Positions 53,143 to 64,000 of a DNA stretch of 64,000 nt are shown here, piece by piece; positions within the stretch are counted from its first letter, which is position 1; every line of letters begins with the position of its first letter. A program made the translations under genes and the position numbers. The stretch comes from Actinostola sp. cb2023. Taxonomy: Eukaryota; Cnidaria; Anthozoa; Actiniaria; Actinostolidae. Below the pieces are notes generated by a model. It made no database searches, had not been told where the DNA came from, and worked only from the letters and a program-made list of their open reading frames with translations. The stretch is taken from NCBI GenBank assembly GCA_033675265.1, contig JAUJYZ010000528.1, positions 185,745 through 249,744 on the forward strand, in the 5' to 3' direction.

Positions 53143-53181
53143 TTAGACTGTGAACAGTCCCCCTTTTCCGTTCACAGTCTA
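53143..53181. mobile_element. 39-bp miniature insertion with inverted ends and 8-bp target duplication
   Basis: Ends TAGACTGTGAAC/GTTCACAGTCTA (12 bp inverted), only 39 bp in all. Flanked by perfect CGGGTGAC (53135-53142, 53182-53189). Looks like an extreme MITE derivative or a transposition by-product inside the YR remnant. Confidence 0.6.
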
Positions 53182-53189
53182 CGGGTGAC

Positions 53190-53850
53190 TGGAACTCGTC
53201 CTTAACTCTAGGAAACCCGGCAGCTTCCGATTATATATCAAGGAATACTTGTAGCCCTTTACCTCAGAGCAGCTCCAAGCCGCGGTGACACTAAGGCTGC
53301 TCTATTCCCCATCAATTAAATTGTTGCAGATTTCACTGCTCCTGCAAGAAAGGATGTCTGCATTTGTTATCTTTCCTCCTCGCCAGAGATACCGCAATTT
53401 TAATTTTGTTGACCCTGTTCTTTAGTGGCGACAGGGCCAATGACCTACGTTAAAACACAGAAGATTATGAAGTTTCCACACAACGAAAGGTTGACCTATT
53501 TAATCATGTGTGGGGCAAAACTCTGCGAGATGAATCGCGATCCTCGAATATGTTTGGCATTCGTCGCCATTCCAACCTGGAATGGCCATTCTGCCCCGTC
53601 AAACATATTTGAAGCTCCTCCATGCAAGCCAGGTTAGTCTTCACCTCCAAGAGGCTCACATTCATGCCGGAATTAAGGGGGAACTTTACATAGTTTTCGG
53701 GCCAGGCAGCGATTACTTTCGCCTTATCGGCGAGCCAATTGGCCAACATCATGTCTCATGTCGGTTGCCACAGCGCACGTACAGCCTCGTAATATCGCAA
53801 ATTGTGGAAATGAATTTGTGCACTGGCTCATGACACTGCACAAGTAGAAA
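53190..53850 (+). pseudogene. Second DIRS-like copy: YR catalytic remnant (degenerate)
   Basis: Short stretches in changing frames match the first copy: FFSGDRANDL (for FFTGDRASDLG), LHSFRARQRLL (for PHSFRTGLNAF), and a degraded version of the Tyr region (ANIMSHVGCHSARTAS). Many indels; not functional. Confidence 0.55.
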
Positions 53851-55180
53851 ACATCAATAATTGCCAAATAGTGTCTGATATGATATTACGCAAAGGTTAT
53901 GAAAACACTGATTTTGAAATACGGACTTGTTAATACTGTAAGGTACTCAACAGTAGGTAGAGATGGTACTCAATCACGTTTATTGATGGTATAAGTGATG
54001 ACATACATCGAGTACCTACATTTAATTGTTATAACTGTCTTAAAATGACTAAATCAACGAACTGGTTATAATTCTAACCGAGTTCTCAAGGCGTTGATGG
54101 TAGCTGATAGAATTGACCAATTCGGGCAAGGGTTTCTTGCGTTTTCGTTAGCTTTCCTTGTAGTACGATCTGTAAGCTACGGTAGTCTAAGTTGCTTGTT
54201 TCGGATACTTTGACCATTTCATCAACTACCATTTACGCTAAAGACGCATATTTTAGGTGCGATATTAAAAAACTCCACCACTACTTAATAGAAACTGATT
54301 ATCGAAAAAGTAATAATAAACACAACTACTACGATACTAGTGACAACTACGTTATATTGATCTGACTAGGAAATACTGAGTATACTTAGCTTATCTATTC
54401 GTTCTTCTTGCAGCTAATATAATGTACTCAATCATACTTTTAACTTTGGTGAATTGCTTACCATTTAATCGAAAAAAATCAGTACGTTTGTCGACGTTGC
54501 TTTATCAATGGTACGCACCAAGACAGCCAATAGGAAATTATGTACTGTTCCATTGACGCAGCACTAGCTGAGTAGCCAAGCAAGCAAACTGAAAAGCCTG
54601 GAACTGGTAGAAGAACAACTGGTACGCACATTTTCTGTTTGGGAATTTTTGACCAAGACATCCCGTTTTTGTGGTTTGGGCAAACCAAACTAGTCTTTCT
54701 AATTACATTTCTACCGAAATTTCCAAGATTTGTTTAGTAAATGGTAAACAACCGTCGACATCATATATAATAAAGCAATGCTTGTGATAACTTTAGCCGG
54801 AGTTAAAACTACTCTCTCGAATACACAAGTTTAGCATGCTACGCCCCAGAAGGCGAAGAGTTGCTCCCTGGGATTAGGGGTTACCCTATCGATAGGGCCT
54901 AGGCGTGCTAACTCTTGGTATATTAATGTATTTCTTGGTATATTGCTTGCAGCCGTTTACATGCGAAACCGTTTCAGTTATTGGGAAGGTATTTCTAATT
55001 TAAAACTTGAAACCATAAAAAGGGATGAAGTGTACAAAATTGCACGTCATGTGCCAACAAAAGATCATGCCAAGATAAATAGTTATAAATCATTGACACG
55101 AGTATGTTCTAATGTGGGACGAGTTTGGTGGTACACTGCGCATGTCAGTGACGCCGCTGCCCCCGCAAAGCTATAATTTC
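53851..55180. other. No gene recognised
   Basis: Mostly AT-rich. A plus-strand ORF-like stretch at 54943-55176 follows an acceptor-like ttgcag but matches nothing I recognise. Confidence 0.4.
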
Positions 55181-55185
55181 TTTCT

Positions 55186-55288
55186 GGGCCCGATTGTTCG
55201 AACTAAAAAATAGGTGAAATTCGCCTAGTCTTAATTCTTAAGATTTCACCCTGGGTTAGCATTAACCCGCTTTCGAACAACCGGGCCC
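55186..55288. mobile_element. about 103-bp MITE-like inverted repeat
   Basis: GGGCCCGATTGTTCGAA on the left and TTCGAACAACCGGGCCC on the right. AT-rich interior. No clear target duplication. Confidence 0.55.
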
Positions 55289-55364
55289 TGGTTTTGAATA
55301 CTCTTTTTCTGTTATTTTGTTTTGAAAAATTCCCTAACTACGAACTAAGTGATTAAGTTACAGT

Positions 55365-55625
55365 GCAAACGCTAAAAGCGTGAAATAACTTACTAACATT
55401 AGTACTAAATAGTTTACTATAGAGTGCAAACATTAAAACCGTGAAACAGTGTTTGCACTCTAGTGAATAGTGCAATGTCTTTTGTTTTCTATTGTTTCAT
55501 TTGGTGCTATTTAGCACTAAATAGTTTGTAATGTTTCACGGTTTTAGTGTTTGCACTCTATATTGTTTTCTACTGTTCCATCAGTGCTATTTAGTACTAA
55601 TTAGTGCTAATCAGTTATATTAGTA
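55365..55625. repeat. Complex short inverted and direct repeats
   Basis: Recurring blocks AGAGTGCAAACATTAAAACC, its complement TTTTAGTGTTTGCACTCT, and AGTACTAAATAGTTTAC in both orientations. Confidence 0.65.
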
Positions 55626-55734
55626 CTATTTCATGGATATATTGTTTGCACTCTACTCTATCGTTGGTGACTAAGTGTTTAATGACCAGTGATAATAACT
55701 CACTTGGTCACCACGGATAGAATAACCAACCCTA

Positions 55735-56018
55735 ATTACCGCCGATTCTGATGAAACGCGACCACCTAGACTTTGAGGATTGAGTTTGTACATTGCTGTA
55801 GGCGGAATTACGGAATGTAGATTAAGCTCTAACATGCTAGAATAACTTTCATATTGGTTTGGTCTGGTTGGAAATGGCTAATAAACGATACAATTGAATT
55901 ATTGAGCGAAAACTATTCATACTTCGATGATTCACATGTGATTGACGTCCACCTAATGCAAAGTACAAACCATCAAATCACGTCTAGGTGGTCGCGTTTC
56001 ATCGGAATCGGCGGTAAT
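55735..56018. mobile_element. 284-bp MITE-like element
   Basis: ATTACCGCCGATTCTGATGA at left and TCATCGGAATCGGCGGTAAT at right, with about 37-bp arms (GAAACGCGACCACCTAGA shared). Short ORF inside is not supported. Confidence 0.65.
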
Positions 56019-56340
56019 GTTATCTTTTCTAGATCAGTGAACTCCGCACAGCCACCTTACAACATACTGTCATTTCATCAGGAAACAATCTCCAATCATT
56101 GTTTATGGTCGATACGCCATGATATACAGTACGACTATTTGGCCCCAACAATCACGTCAAGCGTAAATCAAATAAAGTGGAATCCAATGCAGTAGTGTTG
56201 GAACGTCACTAGTCTGTCATCGGGATTCTTATTCCTCTGCCACGCTTGTTTTTCTTCTGAAATCCAAGTAAAATAAACGTGTCATGGAGCAATTAATTAC
56301 ACATTCAACAATTCACATGATGAAAAAGGGATGAGAGATC

Positions 56341-56365
56341 GAGAGAGAGAGAGAGAGAGAGAGAA
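56341..56365. repeat. (GA)n microsatellite
   Basis: About 12 GA units. A G10 tract lies nearby at about 56493-56503. Confidence 0.9.
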
Positions 56366-56776
56366 TGAAGAAGAACTTAAACGCGAATGGATTTATACTC
56401 GACGGATGTTATTAGTTTAGTTCATTAAACAAACAAATATATCAGTTATATTTAGCGTATATCGACAGTATCTCTATTAGATGCAAATGTTCAGGGGGGG
56501 GGGGGCTGGGCCGATGCCATATACTCTCTGCTGTTTGGGATTTTGCGATGTTCAAAGTTGGCACAATTCTCAAATATTCTGGTGTCACTTTTTAACCGCT
56601 GGATTACGACTGTAAATCAAATACACTTTCACTGTATTACATGTTTCTTTGCTATAAACTGATATCGCATTCCAATAAAGCACTAGCACTGGGCATGTTG
56701 TATGAAATTTACACTTTTAGCTAACTGCAATGAGCAATCACTGTGTGGGTTTTATTAATACCTGAAATGTAATTGT

Positions 56777-56893
56777 TTAAGCTTGAGGTAGGGTGCGGCC
56801 CTCCGGTCCTTCTACGTCAATCTTATCGGTTTTCATTGGCAGGGCACCCTTGTTATCGTTGTGTTTGTCGGTCTGATCTCCATCGTTTTTAGA
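56777..56893 (-). CDS. Terminal coding exon (short cytoplasmic tail) of a membrane-protein gene
   Basis: 117 nt from acceptor ctattttcag (56894) to stop TAA 56779-56777. Encodes 38 hydrophilic residues, SKNDGDQTDKHNDNKGALPM then KTDKIDVEGPEGRTLPQA. Phase 0, matching the phase-0 donor of the TM exon at 60471. Together they give a type I membrane protein with a short charged tail, probably another Ig-type receptor. The ectodomain exons should lie to the right of 60.6 kb and were not recognised. Confidence 0.65.
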   Translation of the reverse strand, partial: SKNDGDQTDKHNDNKGALPMKTDKIDVEGPEGRTLPQA

Positions 56894-57099
56894 CTGAAAA
56901 TAGCAAAACAATTGCTTACCTAATCATAAAAGTGTACTAACAAGAGAATGCAGTACGAAAAATAACGTTTTTAGTTTATTTATAGAGATTCGTTATATTT
57001 TCCCGTTTTTAATACTGTCTTTAGTGCTGGGGGAAAGAAATAAGGAAACAAAGAGGAAACAAAGAGTACAAAGACAGGATAGGGCAAACATGGAAAGTG

Positions 57100-57400
57100 G
57101 ACAGAATCAACAACAATGGATACAACATGCAACCGACGTTATTTCTCGTCTCGATATTTTACAAGATAACATGGGAAGTAGTTGCTTTCAATATAGCTAC
57201 GAAATCACTACAAGAACTTGGTTGGGATGATATATGATATATGTACAAGAGTCGATGGAATTTTCAATTTCAATCCTCGTCTGATATCATTAATCCCCTA
57301 TCTCTTCGTAGGCGATTTATTTTTCTTGCATCTGACGAGTGGAACAAATTGCCAATAGACATTATAAATATTTCTGAAGTGTTAACTTATAAAATTAACT
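57100..57400 (+). pseudogene. Possible LINE RT C-terminal fragment
   Basis: Frames here read SLQELGWDDI and later NPLSLRRRFIFLASDEWNKL followed by PIDI, resembling the W-N-x-L-P motif at the C-terminus of CR1/RTE-type LINE proteins. No RT core seen; weak support. Confidence 0.25.
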
Positions 57401-57401
57401 A

Positions 57402-57547
57402 ATTTACGATGGCTAGCCGTGGTATGTCCTCTTATTTACCACGATATTACGTCATGACATGGTCAAAATGTTATGTTTTGACCATGTCATGACGTAATAT
57501 CGTGGTAAAAAAAGAAGGACATACCACGGTTAGCCATCGTAAATTAG
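57402..57547. mobile_element. 146-bp nearly perfect fold-back MITE
   Basis: The two halves, ATTTACGATGGCTAGCCGTG... and its reverse complement, meet at 57473 with almost no spacer; the terminal AACTAATTT/AAATTAGTT extends the pairing. A strong cruciform or hairpin. Confidence 0.7.
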
Positions 57548-58189
57548 TTTTTTACCACAAAAAAAAAAACACAGAATAAATCGCGCAAAATAATGACCCT
57601 CTCTGAACGAACTCTTGCTCAAAAACATCGCCGCAGATCGCGCGATCATGGTATATAATTTTCTCGCTTTTTCATTGGTTGATGGAATTTGTAAACAAAC
57701 ATCTTGCCGTTTTGATTGGTTGGATTTTGACAAGCAAACCATTTGAATGCTACTTGCAAGTTTGTGAAATCAGTTCTCAAATTTGGTTCGGGGAATCAGT
57801 GCAAAATCAAAGTTTTAAAGTCTGAAAGAAACTCTCAGAGAATTATTTATCAGTGGGGAAAGCTTCACCTTGTGCCTGGTCATTGTGTGAAATCTGAAAA
57901 ATGTCTTTTGACAGTCAACAAAGCCGAAAAATACTCTAAAGACTAAAATCTGGAAAATGTAGTCAATGGAGAAAAGCACGAGGTCGTGGTGAACATGTCT
58001 TGAAAAATATGAAATAACGTTAGAGAACAGTACTTCAGCGGAATCTTTGATGGTCTGTGGATTTTTTCAAGTGATGGATTTATTATCAGAGTATCCAAAA
58101 GTCAACAAATGCACTTTTATCGCCTTGAATCTATAAGCATCGAAACGATAGATCTAGCAGATTTTACTTGAACGTAGAACAAACTGTGG

Positions 58190-58590
58190 AGAATGTAGCG
58201 TGTAACACCTGTCACGTGACTTTTTAAATTTTCACCGCAGACAAATGAAAATATCATAACTGGAAAGAGCATGCTAAAGTTAGTAAAAGTGGAAAGTTTG
58301 AAGGGAAATACGTAAATAGGGCAATAGTTACAGGCATTCAAACTTTGCCTTTTTTGTATGGAAATGTATGTTGGAAGGCAACAGCTTGCCTTCCAAGCGA
58401 AAACCCATACAAATCCTTGTCAAAGCGGGAAACTTTGAAAGCCGTTAGCTTTTTTCTTATTTGCTTGATTCTTTTCAAATTTTCAAATTTTACTAATTTT
58501 AGTATGCTCTTTCAAGTTATGGTATTTTCGTTTGTCTTCGGTGAAAATTTAAAAAGTCACGTGGCAGGTGTTACAAGGCAGGTGTTACAA
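58190..58590. repeat. Inverted repeat, about 120-bp arms
   Basis: Left arm (GTAACACCTGTCACGTGACT...AAAGAGCATGCTAAAGTTAG) is mirrored at 58470-58585. The right arm carries a tandemly duplicated GCAGGTGTTACAAG. Likely a diverged MITE. Confidence 0.6.
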
Positions 58591-58810
58591 GCCCATTAGA
58601 TTCGACGCGGCAAAAGTTCGACGTTTGAACCGGGCCACTGTAAAATATGTACCTGAAAACATGTTTTTCGTTTCCCAAAATTAAAAATTTTGCATCAGAC
58701 GATCGAATTATGACGTAATACTGTGGTATGTACTCCTATTTACCACGGCTCTCGACCAATCAAAATGCGAGAAATTCATAGATTGTGGTAAAATTCGTAT
58801 TAGACCAACA

Positions 58811-59113
58811 GTCAATGTCATTAACGTTGTCCAGCTAAAAACAGATTAACACTACAATAAATGTCACGTGTCTCATTCTATATTCGTTTTGCGCGCGTGG
58901 AATTTTAATTTCAAAAGCATAAATCACCTCTGTATGTGAAAACGGGCATTGTTAAAATTATTTTATCACACTGAGTTAATGCATTGTTAAAATTATTTTA
59001 TCACACTGAGTTAATATTTGCTTATGATATTAAAATTCCACGTGTGCAAAACGAATATAGAATGAGACACGTAACTTTTATTGTAGTGTTAATCTCTTTT
59101 TAGCTGGACGTGC
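58811..59113. mobile_element. Palindromic MITE, copy 1
   Basis: About 300 bp. Arms contain TCATTAACGTTGTCCAGCTA, CACTACAATAAATGTCACGT and GCGCGCGTGGAATTTTAAT. Contains a 41-bp tandem duplication (GCATTGTTAAAATTATTTTA...) in the centre. Same family as 59703-59990. Confidence 0.75.
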
Positions 59114-59489
59114 TATTTCATTTAATAATTGTTTAATCTTGACATATGACCGAAACCATCTATACTTCCTGTATGTCGAGATGGCTTACTAATCGACACA
59201 GGGTACCCACTTCTATAGACTGACAGCAACAAAACTCTCGATTCTTGCGATGTTTTCATCACCACACAGGAAGCCCATGTCAGACCAGGGAGCCCAAGCT
59301 CATTAACTTTGCTTTTGTTCCACTTGAAATATAATTCTTTCTCGAATAACCATTTACAAACGTCAGTGATGCACTTTGTTGTTTTGATATTGCTGTTATT
59401 CGTAGCTATTTGCGTTCACAGTTGTATTTTGACGACTTTGATTGTCCACCATTTTGAAAGAAACCGATGTGCATGATGGGTTGAGCGAC

Positions 59490-59638
59490 CAGGGCCGTAC
59501 ACAGCACAGGGGCCCCCGTAGCAGGGCGAACAAGATACCAGAAAGTGCTGAAAACTGTACTATTTTTATTTATTTATTTGCTGTTACATATGAACTGCCC
59601 CCCCCCCCCCCCTGGTTAGTGGGTTATGTACGGCCCTG
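59490..59638. mobile_element. 149-bp MITE-like element
   Basis: Ends CAGGGCCGTACA/TGTACGGCCCTG inverted; interior with poly-C. Lies between the two palindromic MITE copies. Confidence 0.6.
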
Positions 59639-59702
59639 GCAACCGGGCCATGTCCACTATTCGACGGCAACTTTTTGGCAGTGCTACTGACTAGCTTATA
59701 GA

Positions 59703-59990
59703 GTCAATGTCATTAACGTTGTCCAGCTAAAAAGAGATTTTAAACACTACAATAAATGTCACGTGTCTCATTGTATATTCGTTTTGCGCGCGTGGAATTT
59801 TAATATCAAAAGCAAACATCAACTCAGTGTGAGAAAATAATTTTAATATTGCCCGTTTCTAGCCTCAGGCTGAGGTGATTTATGCTTTTGAAATTAAAAT
59901 TCCACGCATGCAAAACAAATATATTATGAGACACGTGACATTTATTGGAGTGTTGATCTTCTTTTTAGTTGGACAACGTTAATGACATTT
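59703..59990. mobile_element. Palindromic MITE, copy 2
   Basis: About 288 bp. Terminal GTCAATGTCATTAACGTTGT and its inverse at the right end. Same internal blocks as copy 1, but with a different centre (GTTTCTAGCCTCAGGCTGAG). Confidence 0.75.
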
Positions 59991-60107
59991 ACTGTAATTA
60001 TATTAATTATAATAATTAATAATTAATATGTTTATCTTTTCACATATCTTTGCAAGTTCTATGTTCTATCTAAGAATGTGTATAATATATTACATGCTAT
60101 ATAGGTA

Positions 60108-60412
60108 TGTGCCCCCAAATAGGGTATGGTTTTTGAACCGAAAATATTCGATCTTTAAAAAAAAAAAATTTGGGTACACTTTTCATTTATTTTGACTAAA
60201 AAACCTTAGTGTAACAGCCAGCGTATGCACTTCTGATATTAGCGATTTCCAAAGGAATACTATTAACTTTTTCCTTAAATTGGGCCTATATTTCAGTGAC
60301 AAATCCTTGGAAAGGGTATGAATTTTCCAATTCTTCATCCTTAAATAGGGTCAGGGTTTCGACATCCCGGGGGCACACCCCTATCCTAAATTTCCGGGAG
60401 TACCCCCCCGGG
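60108..60412. repeat. CCCGGGGG-type repeat fragment
   Basis: Contains GTGCCCCCAAATAGGGTATG on the left and CGGGAGTACCCCCCCGGG on the right, similar in style to the MITE at 25413. Boundaries are poorly defined. Confidence 0.35.
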
Positions 60413-60470
60413 ATACATGTATACTTTGTGCTGAGTAATCATGCGAGTGTACATAATATATAATTCTTAC

Positions 60471-60580
60471 CTTTTTAACGACAACAAAAATGACGACGAC
60501 ACAAATGCCGAAAACCAGAACCACGCCCACTACAATACCAATAATTTCACCAGTACTTAAGCCTGCAGTGGGTGGAGGCT
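60471..60580 (-). CDS. Transmembrane exon of a membrane-protein gene
   Basis: 110 nt with acceptor tgtttccgcag and donor AAG|gtaaga. Encodes PPPTAGLSTGEIIGIVVGVV then LVFGICVVVIFVVVKK, a single membrane helix preceded by a stalk. Starts in phase 1 and ends in phase 0, compatible with the terminal exon at 56893-56777. Same strand and exon logic as the receptor gene at 36-31 kb. Confidence 0.75.
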
Positions 60581-61068
60581 CTGCGGAAACAACAACTGGT
60601 CATTAATGAAAACCCTGGTGTTTATTAGCGCAAATTCATACCATACCAGTACATACTTTATAAATGTACATGTATGTTTTGAGCAAACCGTGTCAGTATG
60701 GTTTTCGGTCAGAACCGAATAAGAAAAACAGAATTTGATTGACCACTCCCTTCAAACTCCATGATTCATTTTGTTGTTTACAGTATCGTCAAGTCGTTAA
60801 CAGATCGGAGAGTGCGGGTGTTTCTACGAAGCTGTGTCTTAGCTGAGCCCGGGTGACTGTTCAAACTGTGATCTAGGTCGGCAACCAGACACTGCCTGGT
60901 CATGGTTGGTGAGTGTTGTTGGGACACTTGCCTTCACTGTCATTTTTCGGGGTTTCACAAACATACGCTGTGTTGATGCCTGTGCTTATGGAACAATTTA
61001 AGGGCTCAGTAGAGAAGCTAGGTAATCATCTCCATTTGTAGTTTAATAATAAACGAGCTGCCGAGTGC

Positions 61069-61172
61069 TTTTAGTGAAGTTTAGAAAACGAGAGGCCGTG
61101 TTGTATCGGTGGATATAGCCGAGTATCTATATACCCGATACAACACGGCATCGAGTTTTCTAAACGACTTCT
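61069..61172. repeat. Palindrome
   Basis: TTTAGAAAACGAGAGGCCGT and GTGTTGTATCGG are mirrored by CCGATACAACACGGC...TTTTCTAAAC. Confidence 0.65.
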
Positions 61173-61429
61173 AAAACCCAACATTCATTTAAACTGATAT
61201 TTAATAATTTCCGATGGAAAAAGTTAAAGAAAATCACACTGAAATTTGTAGGTAAGAGATGACTGTTACACTGCGATCATGCGCACTGAACACCACAACT
61301 CGTCTCACATTTGAAAGAGATATTGTAGGTGTCAGAAGGAACCGAGTAATATTATTTCAAAAATGCCTATGTGAAGGTCAGTGATGCGATATAAAATCTG
61401 AGACCTTTGCATACAGGCCTGTGTTTCGG

Positions 61430-61562
61430 GTAGTCAGTTCTAGAACTGATTATCGAAACATGTGATGAGTGTTCTATCACTTTTAGTTATAACACTCATG
61501 TTTATGCATGAGTGTTATAACTAAAAGTGATAGAACACTTATGTTTTTATTAATCAGTTCTA
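61430..61562. repeat. Palindrome
   Basis: GAGTGTTCTATCACTTTTAG and the bases after it are mirrored around TTTATGCAT; outer part AACTGATTA/TAATCAGTT also pairs. Confidence 0.65.
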
Positions 61563-62160
61563 TAACTAAAACCTGGCAGGTTCTATACGGGGGTATACAG
61601 GTCCCTGCACCTGACCAAATGGACAGCTCCCATTGGCCTAATAGCTCATGAATTATTAATCATGAGTTTTAGAAGACAAGATAAATAATTATATCCAACA
61701 CGAGAAATAGTTCTCCCTCGAGTCCGATTTCCAACGAGAAGTGGGTTAAAAAAAAAACTCGAGGCGCAACCGAATTTTGTTTGCATTGACGTCGAGGTGT
61801 TTTTAAATGGAAAGAACTATACTTCTTGGAGAAATTCAAAGTTAAGTTAATGCTGACCAATTTGTCTGCTAATTAAGATCACATTTTCAGACCTCACGGT
61901 AGTGATTTCCGGATCCTTTGTTTTTCCTCATTAATTATTAATGAGTTTTGAGAATTACAAATACTATATTTTACTAATCCAAAGTAGCAAATTGAAATTG
62001 AGCGTATCCTGTTGCTTTTAGTGTCACTGACGTTCGCACAATATCCTCTAAAAACAGCCCAACAAGTTTGAGTCGCCACAGTGATAAAGGATCAGGCGAC
62101 ACTACTTGAAATCTTCCTGAATTTGAAATTAAGAAAATCCGTTAAAATTATTTATTTCAG

Positions 62161-62744
62161 CTGCTGTTGGATCTATAGGACAGGCATTGCCATACACGTG
62201 CGTCCCTCTTTCCTACAAAATCATAAAGCGGATCAACTTTCGTAAAAGTGCCATGCTCAGTGTCATCATGTGTTCATCGAGTCTTGTGTTGACGTCTTTT
62301 ATCGAAAGAAACTCGACATTGCTTTTCTTCTCGTACAGTCTTTTGTATGGTATGGGAAGTTCTTTGCTGTACGCATCGTGTGTATTCGCTATAACCAAAT
62401 ACTTTCACAAACGACAAAATTCTGCTATTGGGATAATGAATAGTGGATTTTATTTTGGAATGCTTGCAATGGGTCCACTGTTGCAGTTTCTTCTTGATGG
62501 GTTTGGTTTAAAGACAACTTTGAGGATAATGGCTGCTATGGTTGGTTCCTCATTACTGCCAATACTGCTGACCTTTGATACCAACGTTAAAGACGCCAGA
62601 GTCACTGAGGTTCCAGAGATCAACGATATGCAAGGGACGAACCGCATTTTGAAACTATTTGTTATCTTTAAACGTCCTGCTTTTGTCATTGCACTAACTA
62701 CAGTATTACTTCAGGCCTTCTGTAACATAACTTCGTTGCTTTTG
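62161..62744 (+). CDS. MFS transporter exon, monocarboxylate-transporter-like (SLC16)
   Basis: Acceptor tttatttcag (62160) and donor TTTTG|gtaagt (62745) bound 584 nt open in one frame. The translation has about five hydrophobic helices: SVIMCSSSLVLTSFI, FFSYSLLYGMGSSLLYASCV, the MCT-like ITKYFHKRQNSAIGIMNSGF with GPLLQFLLDGFGLKTTLRI, and ALTTVLLQAFCNITSLLL after the cytoplasmic loop. Typical of the central part of proton-linked monocarboxylate carriers. Flanking exons lie outside or are unrecognised (to the right begins a satellite). Confidence 0.65.
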
Positions 62745-63028
62745 GTAAGTATGAGCCGTTATTATATAGTTTGGGTCGATTTTCTTCAAATAATTATGAA
62801 TTCATGCTGCGGTCATTATTCACCACAAATGACCTCCAGACCAAAAGCTTCCAGGTTAAAATAAGTCCTGGGTTAATACCCATATATTGACCTGGTCAGG
62901 TTATTAATCCATTTGGCACTTCCAACAAAAGAAAGGTCCGTGCTATTCAATCTATACGTTCGATTCAGCCGTGAGGTTGAAAAAAAAACATGTTGTCAGT
63001 TTGACGCTGATTGGTAATAGAGCCAGGG

Positions 63029-64000
63029 AGCTAGGGTGGCCACACTCCCAATAATAGAGTAGGGATACTCACATAGACTGCACTCAAGTGATTGTCGTAT
63101 AGCTAGGGTGGCCACACTTCCTAATCGAGTAGCGATACTCACATAGACTGCACTAAAGTGATTAATGTATAGCTAGGGTGGCCACACTCCCTATAGGGTA
63201 GGGATACTCACATAGACTGCACTAAAGTGATTAACGTATAGCTAGGGTGGCCACACTCCCTAATAGGGTAGGGATACTCACATAGACTGCACTAAAGTGA
63301 TTATTGTATAGCTAGGGTGGCCACACTCCCTAATAGGGTAGGGATACTCACATAGACTGCACTAAAGTGATTATCGTATAGCTAGGGTGGCCACACTCCC
63401 TAATAGAGTAGGGATACTCACATAGACTGCACTAAAGTGATTATCGTATAGCTAGGGTGGCCACACTCCCTAATAGGGTAGGGATACTCACATAGACTGT
63501 ACTAAAGTGATTATCGTATAGCTAGGGTGGCCATACTCCCTAATAGGGTAGGGATACTCACATAGACTGCACTAAAGTGATTGTCGTATAGCTAGGGTGG
63601 CCACACTCCCTAATAGAGTAGGGATACTCACATAGACTGCACTCAAGTGATTGTCGTATAGCTAGGGTGGCCACACTTCCTAATCGAGTAGGGATACTCA
63701 CATAGACTGCACTAAAGTGATTATCGTATAGCTAGGGTGGCCACACTCCCTAATAGGGTAGGGATACTCACATAGACTGTACTAAAGTGATTATCGTATA
63801 GCTAGGGTGGCCACACTCCCTAATAGAGTAGGGATACTCACATAGACTGCACTAAAGTGATTATTGTGTAGCTAGGGTGGCCACACTCCCTAATAGGGTA
63901 GGGATACTCACATAGACTGCACTAAGGTGATTATTGTGTAGCTAGGGTGGCCACACTCCCTAATAGAGTAGGGATACTCACATAGACTGCACTAAAGTGA
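63029..64000. repeat. 70-bp satellite, about 14 copies, continuing past the window
   Basis: Unit begins AGCTAGGGTGGCCACACTCC and includes GGGATACTCACATAGACTGC and CTAAAGTGATTATCGTAT. Copies are about 95% alike. The variant pair at 63029-63170 recurs at about 63590-63730, eight units later. Confidence 0.95.

Noticed and set aside
54943..55176. 77-residue ORF after an acceptor-like ttgcag
   Set aside because: No recognisable family, no donor or partner exon; kept only as a note in the interval description.

Overview
The window is metazoan nuclear DNA, most likely from a marine invertebrate and plausibly a cnidarian. This is inferred from the mixture of DIRS/Ngaro, Polinton/Maverick and Penelope elements, tRNA-derived SINEs, many MITEs, GT-AG introns and phase-1 immunoglobulin exons. 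It is dominated by mobile elements nested inside one another; host genes appear only as scattered exons.

Region 1-19.4 kb is one nest. A DIRS-like tyrosine-recombinase (YR) retrotransposon enters from the left edge with RT, RNase H, a MT-like domain, and a zinc ribbon plus YR. Its YR gene is cut twice: by a 3.05-kb fold-back element (2858-5908) and by a 13.3-kb Polinton (6041-19335, 6-bp TSD TCCCTG). Skipping both insertions leaves the YR frame continuous to a stop at 19432-19434. The Polinton has about 300-bp terminal repeats. Plus-strand genes are zinc finger/PolB, packaging ATPase and two small proteins. Minus-strand genes are penton-like, small basic protein, major capsid and protease in a tightly packed block, then chromodomain integrase, an MGC-type lipidation-motif protein and an unknown protein. 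Most enzymatic genes carry single-base frameshifts.

Region 19.4-36.7 kb is mainly non-coding with SINEs, MITEs and inverted repeats. Minus-strand exons of immunoglobulin-superfamily genes are visible: a V-set exon near 26 kb, and an Ig I-set, FN3, transmembrane and probable cytoplasmic tail series at 35.9-31.5 kb.

Region 36.7-42.7 kb carries a second, intron-containing family-B DNA polymerase gene with zinc-finger exons. It is broken by a PIF/Harbinger-like MITE, an inverted first exon, deletions and frameshifts.

Region 45.4-53.9 kb is a second nest. A Penelope GIY-YIG fragment lies beside a degenerate second DIRS-like copy that contains a hAT-like MITE, an apparently intact Ngaro-like element in A1-ORFs-B1-A2-B2 order (48253-52113), a 285-bp MITE and a 39-bp miniature insertion.

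Region 54-64 kb holds several MITE families, the TM and last coding exons of another minus-strand membrane-protein gene (60.5 and 56.8 kb), an MFS (monocarboxylate-transporter-like) exon at 62.2 kb, and a 70-bp satellite running off the right edge.
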